A stretch of 64,000 nucleotides of DNA from the NCBI RefSeq assembly GCF_030811555.1, contig NZ_JAUSQZ010000001.1:2725241-2789240 (forward strand), read 5' to 3'. Below are positions 15,863 through 25,519 of the stretch, in pieces. Under the pieces are notes generated by a model that saw only the letters and a program-made list of their open reading frames with translations, did no database searches and had not been told where the DNA came from. The translations under genes and the position numbers were made by a program. Source of the DNA: Kineosporia succinea (lineage in GTDB: Bacteria > Actinomycetota > Actinomycetes > Actinomycetales > Kineosporiaceae). Every line of letters starts with the position of its first letter. Position 1 is the stretch's first letter.

Positions 15863-16963
15863 TCAGGAGGCGGCCGGAAACGTGGCACCCGGCGCGAACT
15901 CCTGCCCGGGAAGGGCCGGGCTGACGACGACCTCGTCGAACGTGCTGATCGTCATCCGCACGTCGCAGTTCAGGCGCTCGCCCACGGCCGGCGGGTTGAC
16001 CCCGGCCGGCACGATGAGCATCGAGACCTGCATGTGCACGACGTCGGCGTAGTGCAGGCGCTTGCCGGCCCAGCGGAACGGCGAGGGGGTCCAGCCGACA
16101 CCGTGCGCAGCGCCCATCAGGGCGCCCTTGAGCACGTCTTTCAGGCCGCCGCGGGCCGAGCTGCCCTGCAGGCCGACGCCGTGCGCGGTGCCGCCCGTGA
16201 CCACGACCAGTGTGCCTCCGTGCAGCCGGCGCTGGCGGTAGCCGACGGCCTCGCGGTGCGGCACCGGCCGGGCGTCGAGCACCGTTCCGGTGACCGTGAA
16301 GGTGCTGCGGTCGGCCAGCCACAGACCGGTGCCGACCCGGGGGCGCACGGTCAGACGGGGCTCGGCCTCGCCCAGCTCGCGCAGCTCACGGGCGTTCAGG
16401 TGCGACACCCACAGCGTGTCGAACTCGACCCGGGCCCGGCGCAGCTCGTACAGCGCGGTGTGCACCGACTTCACCGCGTGGGCGCGGTCGCCGGTGCTGG
16501 GCAGGTGCATCGCGATCCCGGCCAGGCGCACCGAGCTCAGCGGGGCGGCCAGCTCGGCCAGCTCGGCCAGCTGCACGCCGTGCCGGTGCACCGGGGAGTC
16601 GAGCTCGAGGATGACCTCGAGGTCGGGGCTGTTCGGCTCGGCCAGCCGGTGCACCACGTCGGCCTGCGCGACCGTGCGGATCACCCGGCCGGTGGTCGGG
16701 TGCAGCCGGTTCAGCTCTTCCTGGGTGAGAGGCGCCAGCACCACGATGGTGCCGTCGAAACCCTCGCGCACCGAAGCGATCTCGGCCTCCGTGCCGACCG
16801 CCACCGTGTCCACGCCGAGGCGGGTCGACATCCGGGCCAGGCGCTCGCGCCCGAACCCGTAGCCGTTGCCCTTGATCACGGGCACCACGGTGGGGAACTG
16901 CTCGGCGGCCGTGCGGACGCTGGCGTCCCAGCGGGGTTCGTCGATCGTCAGGGTGAACGTCAT
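15863..16963 (-). CDS. Alanine racemase-like PLP enzyme (fold type III)
   Basis: The 366-residue protein looks like an alanine racemase: the PLP lysine lies in VVPVIKGNGYGFG (Lys31), followed by a TIM-barrel-like region with VDTVAVGTEAEIASV, LEVILELDSP, GIAMHLPSTGD and RPRVGTGLW, and a C-terminal beta domain. The start at 16963 overlaps the FemAB stop by four bases (ATGA), so the two are translationally coupled. It probably interconverts L- and D-amino acids for cell-wall use. The C-terminal part differs from classical Alr, so it may act on another amino acid or be a specialised paralogue rather than the housekeeping enzyme. Confidence 0.82.
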   Translation of the reverse strand: MTFTLTIDEPRWDASVRTAAEQFPTVVPVIKGNGYGFGRERLARMSTRLGVDTVAVGTEAEIASVREGFDGTIVVLAPLTQEELNRLHPTTGRVIRTVAQADVVHRLAEPNSPDLEVILELDSPVHRHGVQLAELAELAAPLSSVRLAGIAMHLPSTGDRAHAVKSVHTALYELRRARVEFDTLWVSHLNARELRELGEAEPRLTVRPRVGTGLWLADRSTFTVTGTVLDARPVPHREAVGYRQRRLHGGTLVVVTGGTAHGVGLQGSSARGGLKDVLKGALMGAAHGVGWTPSPFRWAGKRLHYADVVHMQVSMLIVPAGVNPPAVGERLNCDVRMTISTFDEVVVSPALPGQEFAPGATFPAAS

Positions 16964-18156
16964 GACCGCGCCGCCTGCACCTTCTGATAGGTCTGGAAAG
17001 CCTTGTTCCACATCGGCGAGAGCGTGTACTCCCACTCGCCCACGGTCTCCACCACGTGGCCGCCCGCGCCCAGCTTGAAGCGCAGCAGGCCGGAGAGCCG
17101 CTCGTTCTCGTCGAGGGTGTCGGCGATGCCGCGGAAGTCGTACGTCCACATGCCACGCCCGAGCGCGGCCCGCATCGACGTCCACTGCATCGCGGTCGGG
17201 GCCTGCACCTCACGCTTGCGTGAGGTCGAGGCGCCGTAGGTGTACCAGCAGGTGCGGTCGACGTCGACGGTCAGCGCGGCCGACAGCGGCTCGCCCTCGT
17301 GCTCGCTGATCCACAGCCGCAGCACCGGGTCCGGACCGCTGTTGAGCGCCTTCCACATGGTGGTGAAGTAGTTGGCCGGACGCGGCGTGAACTCGTCGCG
17401 CTCACCGGTCTCGACGTAGAGCTCGTGGAAGATCGGCAGGTCTTCGACACCGCCCTGCCGCACCACCACGCCTTCCTTGTCGGCGCGCTTGACGTTGCGC
17501 CGCCACTGCTGGTTCATGCTCTTCAGCAGCATCTCGGGCGTCTTGTCACGCAGGTCGGCGCGCACGCCCAGACGCGGCTGGCCGGCGGTGAACTGCCCGG
17601 ACTCGTTCTCCAGCGACACCCAGCCGTGGGCCTTGAGCACGTTGCGCAGCGCCAGGCCGTCGTCGTAGGTCTCGTCCGGCTCGAGCTGCGAGAACCGGGT
17701 CACGCCGTCCGTGGACATGCCCTTCTTCGCCGTCGCCGTGCTCCAGTACTTGACCGGCTGGGTCGGGCCGATGCGCACCGCGAACGCGTGCTCGGCGCGC
17801 AGGTGGTCGAGCAGCGGGGTCAGCCAGGAGGAGGGAGCGGCCAGCACCCGGTCCCACGGGAGGGTGGGGCCCTCGGGGATGTAGGCGAGGCTGCGGTTGG
17901 TGCCGGGGATGGGGACCGGCCGGTACAGCACGAGTGCGGTGCCGACGATCTCGCCGTCCACGATCCAGCCGATGCTCTGGTTGCGCCAGGCCTGCTTCAC
18001 GCCGCCCCACATCGGGGTCATCGTGATGCTGGCGCCGTGGCTCACGGCGTGGTGCAGGTGCTCGGCCGCCGAGATCGGCTGCACCGTGAGGCCCGGCTGC
18101 TTCGCCGGCCACAGGGCTGAGCCGGAGCGTGCGGAGCGGACGTCTGTTCCAGGCAT
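16960..18156 (-). CDS. FemAB-type aminoacyl transferase (peptidoglycan interpeptide bridge)
   Basis: FemX/A/B proteins add amino acids from aminoacyl-tRNA to the peptide of lipid II. This 398-residue protein has two GNAT-like halves, with SMNQQWRRNVKRADKEGVVV in the middle and a C-terminal GLLRFKLGAGGHVVETVGEW, both typical of the family. MPGTD at 18156 is taken as start; a weak CACTCT element lies 6 bases upstream. An ATG 36 bases further upstream lacks support. Coupling to a racemase-like gene suggests that the pair supplies and attaches a specific amino acid in the cross-bridge; this is inference. Confidence 0.87.
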   Translation of the reverse strand: MPGTDVRSARSGSALWPAKQPGLTVQPISAAEHLHHAVSHGASITMTPMWGGVKQAWRNQSIGWIVDGEIVGTALVLYRPVPIPGTNRSLAYIPEGPTLPWDRVLAAPSSWLTPLLDHLRAEHAFAVRIGPTQPVKYWSTATAKKGMSTDGVTRFSQLEPDETYDDGLALRNVLKAHGWVSLENESGQFTAGQPRLGVRADLRDKTPEMLLKSMNQQWRRNVKRADKEGVVVRQGGVEDLPIFHELYVETGERDEFTPRPANYFTTMWKALNSGPDPVLRLWISEHEGEPLSAALTVDVDRTCWYTYGASTSRKREVQAPTAMQWTSMRAALGRGMWTYDFRGIADTLDENERLSGLLRFKLGAGGHVVETVGEWEYTLSPMWNKAFQTYQKVQAARS

Positions 18157-18270
18157 GTGTAGAGAGTGCTTCCTGTGGCGGTGTCGCCACATCAGGCCAC
18201 AGGATGGTCCCGTGGTGGTTTTGGGCGTCTTTTCTCATCCTTGAGTACGAGAGCAGATCGTCTTTTCGTT

Positions 18271-18290
18271 CATCCTCTGGAAGGAGGATG
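18271..18290. promoter_or_regulatory. 7-bp inverted repeat in the femAB/histidine kinase divergent promoter
   Basis: CATCCTC (18271-18277) and GAGGATG (18284-18290) flank a 6-base spacer. The dyad ends 18 bases before the kinase -10 box, in the -35 position, which suits an operator. The AAGGAGG inside it is too close to the following ATG to be a useful ribosome binding site. Confidence 0.4.
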
Positions 18291-18308
18291 CCGGTCCGGC
18301 ACGGGGTT

Positions 18309-18314
18309 TATCGT
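18309..18314 (+). promoter_or_regulatory. -10 element TATCGT for leaderless histidine kinase mRNA
   Basis: TATCGT fits TANNNT and ends 6 bases before the GTG at 18321. It decides the start of the kinase in favour of 18321. Confidence 0.5.
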
Positions 18315-18320
18315 CGTAGG

Positions 18321-19718
18321 GTGACCAGTCAGCCACCCACCGGTGTCACACACCGTGCCGGGGCGAGTGCGGTCTGGGGGTTCCTCCGCGAACGGGTACT
18401 ACCTCCGGTCCCCGCCGCGATCGTCGCCGCCGTGCTGTTCGCCGCCACCTTCGGCGGCCTGCTCTGGCTGACCGCCCTGGGCTGGGAACCGATGAACCCG
18501 GACAGCTATCTCTGGCTGTCGGCCGTGGTCACCGTGGTGCTGCTGACCCGCGACCGGTTCCCCCGCAGCACGCTGGTGCTGCTGGTGCTGCTGTACCCCC
18601 AGGCCTACGGCGGCTGGCTCAACACCGACCTCCACGTGCTCCCCTTCCTGCTGGCCGGCTACACGGTCGCGTCGCAGGGGGCGATGGCCGTGGGCTGGAC
18701 CCTGCTGCTGTGCGAGGCCGGAGTACTGCACGACTCGCTGTTCTACGGCCTCGACCCCCAATGGTGGACGATCTGGACACTGTTCGATGACCCACAGAAC
18801 CTCTGGGGCCTCAACGTCTCGCGCATCCTCACGCTTTCCGCGGTGGTGACTGCCACCGTTCTGCTCGGCGCCGCGTCTTACCGTCAGAGGCGGGCGAACG
18901 AGGAGCTCCGCCACCGGCAGGAGGAGCTGGAGCGGTTGCGTCAGATCGAGACCGATCAGATGGTGGCGGCCGAGCGCACCCGGATCGCGCGGGAGCTGCA
19001 CGACGTGGTCGCCCACCACATCAGCGCGGTCGTGCTGCGCGCCCAGGCCGCCGACCGGGTGGCCGACGCGCGCCCCGAGCAGCTGCGCGAGGCCGTGCGC
19101 TGGATCGCCGTCGACGGGCAGCAGACCCTGGCCGCCATGCGCCAGGTGGTGAAGGTGCTGCGCTCCGCCGACTCCGCCGCCTCGCTGGTGCCGCAGACCA
19201 CGCTGGCCGAGATCCCCGAGATCGCCGGGCGGATGGAGGCCGTGGGCATGCCGGTCGAGCTGCGTCTGCCCCCGCTCCAGCCGATCCTGCCCGCCGCGGT
19301 CGAGCTCGCGGCGGTGCGCATCATCCAGGAGTCCCTGACCAACGCCCTGGTGCACGCCCGGGCCGGGCGCGCGATGGTGGTGCTCCAGCTGGCGGGCGAC
19401 AGCCTGCTCATCGAGGTGCACGACGACGGCGGTCCCGGGGCCGGGGCCGACGAGTCGTCGGCGGTGAGCCGCTGGACCCGCCGGGGCGTCGCGACGCCGC
19501 GGGGCATCGCGGTCGCCGGAGACCCGCCGGAGACCCGCCGCTCGTCCACCTTCGGCTCCGGCCACGGCCTGGTCGGCATGCGCGAGCGGGCCGCGTCCTG
19601 CTCGGGCACGCTCGAGATCGGCCACTCCTCGCTCGGCGGCTGGCTGGTGCGGGCCCGCCTGAGCATCACCGTGGGCCGGGAGACGCCGGCCCCGCGGATC
19701 CTGCCCCAGGCGGTCTGA
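18321..19718 (+). CDS. Two-component sensor histidine kinase (HisKA_3, NarL-partner type)
   Basis: From the GTG at 18321 the protein has 465 residues. Four or five membrane helices occupy about 30-190, then a coiled coil (ANEELRHRQEELERLRQ) leads to the HisKA_3 box ERTRIARELHDVVAHHISAV with phospho-acceptor His227. The ATPase domain has the N-box IIQESLTNALVHA and G-box GSGHGLVGMRERA. An insertion of about 45 residues rich in Arg, Ser and Pro separates the two ATPase boxes, longer than usual. No outer sensor domain is present, so the membrane segment itself may sense. The response regulator follows 133 bases downstream. Confidence 0.93.
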   Translation: MTSQPPTGVTHRAGASAVWGFLRERVLPPVPAAIVAAVLFAATFGGLLWLTALGWEPMNPDSYLWLSAVVTVVLLTRDRFPRSTLVLLVLLYPQAYGGWLNTDLHVLPFLLAGYTVASQGAMAVGWTLLLCEAGVLHDSLFYGLDPQWWTIWTLFDDPQNLWGLNVSRILTLSAVVTATVLLGAASYRQRRANEELRHRQEELERLRQIETDQMVAAERTRIARELHDVVAHHISAVVLRAQAADRVADARPEQLREAVRWIAVDGQQTLAAMRQVVKVLRSADSAASLVPQTTLAEIPEIAGRMEAVGMPVELRLPPLQPILPAAVELAAVRIIQESLTNALVHARAGRAMVVLQLAGDSLLIEVHDDGGPGAGADESSAVSRWTRRGVATPRGIAVAGDPPETRRSSTFGSGHGLVGMRERAASCSGTLEIGHSSLGGWLVRARLSITVGRETPAPRILPQAV

Positions 19719-19851
19719 TCCCGCACCGGCCGGGCCTCGGGTCCCGAGGGCCAGGCCGGTCCGGAGGCCGGCCTGAAGCCCGGCAGGAGGCGCCGGGCGC
19801 CGGATCCGTGCGAGAGTGCGTCGGTCAACCGACGCCGAGCAGGAACCCACC

Positions 19852-20631
19852 GTGACCCAGACGTTCAACGATGCCCCAGGCGCGCCGATCCGGGTCGCCG
19901 TGGTGGACGACCAGGGCGTCATCCGCGCCGGTCTGACGATGATCCTCGACCACGAGCCCGACCTGACCGTCGTCGGTGAGGCCGGTGACGGCGCGCGGGC
20001 CCTCGAGATGGTCGCCACCGTGCGGCCCGACGTGGTGCTCATGGACATCCGGATGCCGGTGCTGGACGGGATCGAGGCCACCCGGCGGATCCTGGCCGGC
20101 GGCGAGAACGGCGAGAAGGTACCCGCCGTGCTGGTTCTCACCACGTTCGACGACGAGGAGTACGTGCTCGGCGCGATCCGGGCCGGGGCCAGCGGCTTCC
20201 TGCTCAAGGACGCCGGGCCGGACGTGCTGGTCTCGGCCGTGCGCACGGTGCACGGCGGCAACTCGCTCGTCGACCCGGTGGTCACGAACACGCTGATCGC
20301 GCACTGCCTGGAACTCGAGCGCGCCCTGCCGAAACCGGTCTCCGAACTCACCGCCACGTCCGCCGTCACCCAGCCGGCCCGGGACCGCTGGGCCCCCCGG
20401 CTGGCCACACTCAGCGATCGGGAGCGCCAGATCCTGGTCGGCATGGCCCGCGGGCTGTCGAACACCGACCTGGCCGAGCACCTCGTGGTCAGCGAGACCA
20501 CAGTGAAGTCGCACGTCAGCTCGGTGCTGGCGAAACTCGGCCTGCGCAACCGGGTCCAGGCGGTGGTGGTGGCCTACGAGACCGGAGTGGTGGCCCCCGG
20601 CGAGCAGGCCGCACCGGACTGGCGGAGCTGA
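19852..20631 (+). CDS. NarL/FixJ-family response regulator
   Basis: This 259-residue regulator is the partner of the upstream kinase. The receiver domain (about 14-130) has the acidic pair VVDDQ (Asp19-Asp20), phospho-acceptor Asp65 in VVLMDIRMPVLDG, and the conserved Thr and Lys in VLTTFDDEEY and FLLKDAGPD. The LuxR helix-turn-helix (about 190-245) contains LSDRERQILVGMARGLSNTD and TVKSHVSSVLAKLGLRNRVQ. The GTG at 19852 has an AGGAA site 7 bases upstream, better than the earlier in-frame start. The linker between domains is about 45 residues long. Targets are unknown. Confidence 0.94.
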   Translation: MTQTFNDAPGAPIRVAVVDDQGVIRAGLTMILDHEPDLTVVGEAGDGARALEMVATVRPDVVLMDIRMPVLDGIEATRRILAGGENGEKVPAVLVLTTFDDEEYVLGAIRAGASGFLLKDAGPDVLVSAVRTVHGGNSLVDPVVTNTLIAHCLELERALPKPVSELTATSAVTQPARDRWAPRLATLSDRERQILVGMARGLSNTDLAEHLVVSETTVKSHVSSVLAKLGLRNRVQAVVVAYETGVVAPGEQAAPDWRS

Positions 20632-20674
20632 CGTAGCCTGGATCACTGGGTTGTGTGGATCACGTCCGCGAGAA

Positions 20675-20692
20675 CGGGCAGAACGCCCTTTT
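20675..20692 (+). terminator. Short intrinsic terminator after the response regulator
   Basis: GGGC (20676-20679) pairs with GCCC (20685-20688) around AGAAC and is followed by TTTT. The stem is short, so the call is moderate. Confidence 0.45.
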
Positions 20693-21016
20693 CCAGACCC
20701 GCAGCCGTTGCCTTGATCACGTCAGTCGCCTGAGTCACGCCACGTGTCCGGACAAGTGGGACACGACTCCGCGCAGAAATTTTTCCGGGATGCCCAAACG
20801 TTGACACGAGGCAGTGCAAGTGGGAATTCCCTCTCGGGACAATGACTCAGAGCCTCACGTAAGCGCACGACCGGAGGCCGTTCGCGTGCAAGGATCGCCG
20901 TAGCGAGAGCGACATGAAGGTCCGCAGGGCTTCCTATCGACGACGTGCGCCGGTGTGGTCGGTCCTGGACGGGCACCCGCTGTTGAACGCACGACGAACC
21001 GCACAGGAGCGCACCG
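20693..21016. other. Intergenic region upstream of fba
   Basis: No gene is visible. A perfect -35 box TTGACA lies at 20801-20806, but the matching -10 position (GAATTC at 17 bases) is poor. GTGTCC and GGACAC form a loose dyad near 20746-20764. These may contain the fba promoter and its control sites. Confidence 0.35.
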
Positions 21017-22039
21017 ATGCCGATTGCAACCCCCGAGGTCTACGCGGAGATGATCGACCGCGCGAAGGCCGGGTCGTTCGCCTACCCCGCCATCAACGTC
21101 ACCTCGTCCCAGACGCTGAACGCCGCGATCCGCGGTTTCGCCGAGGCGGGCAGCGACGGCATCGTGCAGATCTCCACGGGCGGGGCCGAGTACGCCTCCG
21201 GCCCGACGATCAAGAACATGATCACCGGTGCGGTGGCCCTGGCCGAGTACGCGCACATCGTGGCGAAGAACTACGACGTCAACATCGCCGTGCACACCGA
21301 CCACTGCCCGAAGGACAAGCTCGACGGTTACGTGCGCCCGCTGCTGGCGATCAGCGCCGAGCGCGTGGCCCGCGGTGAGAACCCGCTGTTCCAGTCGCAC
21401 ATGTGGGACGGCTCGGCCGTGCCCCTCGACGAGAACCTGAAGATCGCCGCCGAGCTGATCGAGCTGACGCACGCCGCGAAGATCATCCTCGAGGTCGAGA
21501 TCGGCGTCGTCGGTGGCGAGGAAGACGGCGTCGCCAACGAGATCAACGACAAGCTCTACACCACGGTGGACGACGCGGTCGCCACCGTCGAGGCTCTCGG
21601 CCTGGGCGAGAAGGGCCGCTACCTCACGGCTCTCACGTTCGGCAACGTGCACGGCGTCTACAAGCCGGGCAACGTGAAGCTGCGCCCGGAGATCCTCAAG
21701 GAGATCCAGGACGCGGTGGGTTCCCGCTACGGCAAGGAAAAGCCGTTCGACCTGGTCTTCCACGGTGGCTCGGGCTCGCTGCCGGAAGAGATCTCGGCGG
21801 CCGTCGACTTCGGTGTGATCAAGATGAACGTCGACACCGACACCCAGTACGCCTTCACCCGGCCCGTGGTCGAGCACATGTTCAAGAACTACGACGGGGT
21901 GCTCAAGATCGACGGCGAGGTCGGCAACAAGAAGGCCTACGACCCGCGCGCCTGGGGCAAGGCGGCCGAGGCCGGCCTGGCCGCCCGGGTGGTCGAGGCC
22001 TGCGAGGCGCTGCGCAGCGCCGGTACCCGCATCAAGTAG
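21017..22039 (+). CDS. fba: Class II fructose-bisphosphate aldolase
   Basis: Fba reversibly cleaves fructose 1,6-bisphosphate to dihydroxyacetone phosphate and glyceraldehyde 3-phosphate in glycolysis and gluconeogenesis. At 340 residues it fits the zinc-dependent class IIA form. The zinc and catalytic motifs are present: VHTDHCPKDKL (zinc His and catalytic Asp), LEVEIGVVGGEEDG, LTFGNVHGVYKPG and VFHGGSGS, then NVDTDTQYAF. The ATG at 21017 has CAGGAG 9 bases upstream. It is a single-gene unit closed by a strong intrinsic terminator. Confidence 0.97.
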   Translation: MPIATPEVYAEMIDRAKAGSFAYPAINVTSSQTLNAAIRGFAEAGSDGIVQISTGGAEYASGPTIKNMITGAVALAEYAHIVAKNYDVNIAVHTDHCPKDKLDGYVRPLLAISAERVARGENPLFQSHMWDGSAVPLDENLKIAAELIELTHAAKIILEVEIGVVGGEEDGVANEINDKLYTTVDDAVATVEALGLGEKGRYLTALTFGNVHGVYKPGNVKLRPEILKEIQDAVGSRYGKEKPFDLVFHGGSGSLPEEISAAVDFGVIKMNVDTDTQYAFTRPVVEHMFKNYDGVLKIDGEVGNKKAYDPRAWGKAAEAGLAARVVEACEALRSAGTRIK

Positions 22040-22052
22040 TTCCGATCGAGAG

Positions 22053-22088
22053 GCTCCTCCGCGGCGGTCGGTCGCGGGGGAGCTTTTT
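22053..22088 (+). terminator. Intrinsic terminator of fba
   Basis: GCTCCTCCGCG (22053-22063) pairs with CGCGGGGGAGC (22073-22083) with one G-T wobble, followed by TTTTT. It lies 14 bases after the fba stop. Confidence 0.85.
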
Positions 22089-22203
22089 CGTGCTTGAGGA
22101 CGCGTCGGCACCCTCTGGTCCCAGGGGCGCCTCGAGAGGGACGCGGTCTCACCGAACCCGCACGCCGCGCGTCCGGGCCGCTGCCTGAGGCAGACTGACC
22201 TCC

Positions 22204-22638
22204 GTGACGCATCCGAACCTCCTGAACTCGCCGCCGCCCACCCTGCTCCCCGACGACGCGGTGTCGCGCGACGCGATCGCGGCCGGTGCCCCGCTGGAGA
22301 ACGTGGCCGCGACCACCCCGTCGCACTGCCTGCCCTGGGCCGCGCTGGCCGAGCGCGCCCACGAGGGTGGCCGCGACATCGAGGCCTACGCCTACGCCCG
22401 CACCGGCTACCACCGCGGCCTCGACGCGCTGCGCCGCAACGGCTGGAAGGGCCACGGCCCGGTGCCGTGGTCGCACGTGCCGAACCAGGGCTTCCTGCGC
22501 GCCCTCGCGGCCCTCGGCCAGGCCGCCGCCGCGATCGGTGAGGACGAGGAGCGCGACCGCATCGCCCAGTTCGTCGCCGACTGCGACCCCGAGGCCGCGC
22601 ACGCCCTCAACGTGCTCAGCTGGGCGGTTCAGCGCTGA
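22204..22638 (+). CDS. DUF3151 family protein
   Basis: The 144-residue protein matches the actinobacterial DUF3151 family, whose function is unknown. Conserved parts include CLPWAALAERAHEGG, AYAYARTGYHRGLDALRRNG and WSHVPNQGFLRALAALG. It appears soluble and helical, with no signal peptide. The GTG at 22204 follows a CAGACT element by 7 bases, possibly a leaderless start. In many actinobacteria this gene lies close to fba, and here it follows it by 164 bases. The next gene overlaps or abuts its stop, so the two are co-transcribed. Confidence 0.88.
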   Translation: MTHPNLLNSPPPTLLPDDAVSRDAIAAGAPLENVAATTPSHCLPWAALAERAHEGGRDIEAYAYARTGYHRGLDALRRNGWKGHGPVPWSHVPNQGFLRALAALGQAAAAIGEDEERDRIAQFVADCDPEAAHALNVLSWAVQR

Positions 22639-22658
22639 GCCGTTCCGCCCCGGTCGTC

Positions 22659-23651
22659 GTGGTGGGGGCCGGGATCGCGGGAATCGCCTGCGCCCGGCGC
22701 CTTCACGACGCCGGGGTCCGGGTGCGCGTCTACGAGCGCGGTCGCCGAATCGGTGGCCGGATGGCCGTGAAGACGGAGTACGTGGGGCCGGTCTCGTCGC
22801 TGTCGGTCGGGCACGCGGTCGACATCGGCGCGCCCTACTTCACCGTGCGGGAAGCACTTTTCGCGCACGTGGTGGCGGCCTGGCGGGAAGCCGGACTGGC
22901 CCAGCCCTGGACCGACCACTTCTCGATTCTCGACGCCGACGGCCTGCGCCCGGGTGATCCCGGCCCGCAGCGCTGGTCGACCGTGCCCGGGGCCGGAGGT
23001 CTGCGCGGTCTGGTCGAGAACCTGGCCGCCGGGTTGCGGGTCGAGACCGCGCACCTGGTCGGCGGGGTGACGATCGAGAACGGGCACGCGCTGGTCGACG
23101 GGGAGCCGGCCGCGGCCGTGGTGCTGGCCATGCCCGACGCCCAGGCCGAGCGGTTGCTCCCCACCGGCACCGCCGCGGAACTGGGGGTGGCCGACTCCGG
23201 CCAGCACCCCGTCCTCACGCTCTGGGCCTCCTGGAGTGCGCGCTGGTGGCCCGCGTTCGACGGGGTGTTCGTCAACGACTCCGACGTGCTCACCTGGATC
23301 ACCGACAGCGGGCGCAGCCACGCCGACGGGGTACCCGTGCTGGTCGCCCACAGCACCAGCGACTTCGCGCGTCCCCGCCTGAACGACCCGTCGTCGGGCA
23401 TCGAGCCGATGCTCACCGAGCTCGGCCGGCTGCTCGGGGCCGACCCGACCCCGCCCGGCGAGTGGGCCCGGGTGCACCGCTGGTCGTTCGCCGCGCCGGT
23501 GCGCACCCATCTGGAACCGTTCGGGCTGACCGGTCCGGAAAGGCCGCTCATCGGTGTCTGCGGTGACGCCTGGGGTCCGCGGTCCCGGGTCGAGCAGGCC
23601 TGGATGTCGGGCAACGGACTGGCCGAGCAACTCCTGAAACAGCTGGACTAG
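22659..23651 (+). CDS. FAD/NAD(P)-binding oxidoreductase, renalase-like
   Basis: The N-terminus carries the Rossmann dinucleotide motif VVGAGIAGIACARRLHDAG followed by VYERGRRIGGRM, the FAD-binding signature of the amine oxidase/renalase group. The C-terminal GVCGDAWGPRSRVEQAWMSG is the second FAD contact. About 330 residues is usual for renalase-like proteins. The GTG at 22659 cuts into the first beta strand; a CTG at 22635, overlapping the DUF3151 stop, would give the fuller VVVVGAG strand and may be the true start. The substrate is unknown. Confidence 0.85.
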   Translation: MVGAGIAGIACARRLHDAGVRVRVYERGRRIGGRMAVKTEYVGPVSSLSVGHAVDIGAPYFTVREALFAHVVAAWREAGLAQPWTDHFSILDADGLRPGDPGPQRWSTVPGAGGLRGLVENLAAGLRVETAHLVGGVTIENGHALVDGEPAAAVVLAMPDAQAERLLPTGTAAELGVADSGQHPVLTLWASWSARWWPAFDGVFVNDSDVLTWITDSGRSHADGVPVLVAHSTSDFARPRLNDPSSGIEPMLTELGRLLGADPTPPGEWARVHRWSFAAPVRTHLEPFGLTGPERPLIGVCGDAWGPRSRVEQAWMSGNGLAEQLLKQLD

Positions 23652-23704
23652 CACCGACGGGCGCATCCGGCGGGGGGCCTCCGGGCAGAACGGTGCCGTC
23701 GCGG

Positions 23705-25048
<1,344 letters not shown>

Positions 25049-25051
25049 GAC

Positions 25052-25519
25052 CTACGGCGTGTAGGCGGAAGCCCGCGCCGGGTAGTACTTCTCGAAGTCG
25101 TCCGGAACCTCGCCGCCGTCCAGAACGGCGGCGAGGCGGTCGAGGTAGAACTCCCAGCCGGGGCCGATGCTGCTCGCGTCGACCGGCGTCGGCAGCTCGT
25201 GGGTGAAGGTCAGGCTGCTGCCCACCGCGGTGCTGCTGAGAATCATCCGCAGCACCCAGGGCTCGCCCTCGGCCGGGGTGGTGACGGCGAGAACGTAGGG
25301 CTCCGAACAACTGTCGATCCGCACCGGGCTGGCCGGGGTGCCCTCCTCGGCCGACATGTGCAGCTGCACGGTGCCGGACGCCGGATCACCCTCCCACCGC
25401 CCGATCCACCGGGCCGTGAGATCAGGATCGGTCAGCGCGGCCCAGAGCTCCTTCACCGGCACCGCGAAGGCCCGGGTGAAGATCAGCTGGTTGCCGGTGA
25501 GCCGGCCTGTGGGGTCCAT
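25052..25519 (-). CDS. SRPBCC (AHSA1-like) family protein
   Basis: The 155-residue protein shows the START/SRPBCC fold used for hydrophobic ligands: FTRAFAVPVKELWAALTDPD at the start, then LTARWIGRWEGDP, a central beta sheet and a C-terminal helix GWEFYLDRLAAVLDGG. It resembles activator-of-Hsp90-like and polyketide cyclase-like proteins; the ligand is unknown. Its ATG follows the sigma factor stop directly (TAGATG), so translation is coupled to the stress sigma operon, which suggests a role linked to that response. It converges with purA. Confidence 0.88.
   Translation of the reverse strand: MDPTGRLTGNQLIFTRAFAVPVKELWAALTDPDLTARWIGRWEGDPASGTVQLHMSAEEGTPASPVRIDSCSEPYVLAVTTPAEGEPWVLRMILSSTAVGSSLTFTHELPTPVDASSIGPGWEFYLDRLAAVLDGGEVPDDFEKYYPARASAYTP

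Noticed and set aside
18288-18320. ATG at 18288 as start of the histidine kinase
   Set aside because: The AAGGAGG directly touches the ATG, leaving no spacing, and the leaderless GTG at 18321 with TATCGT upstream fits better.
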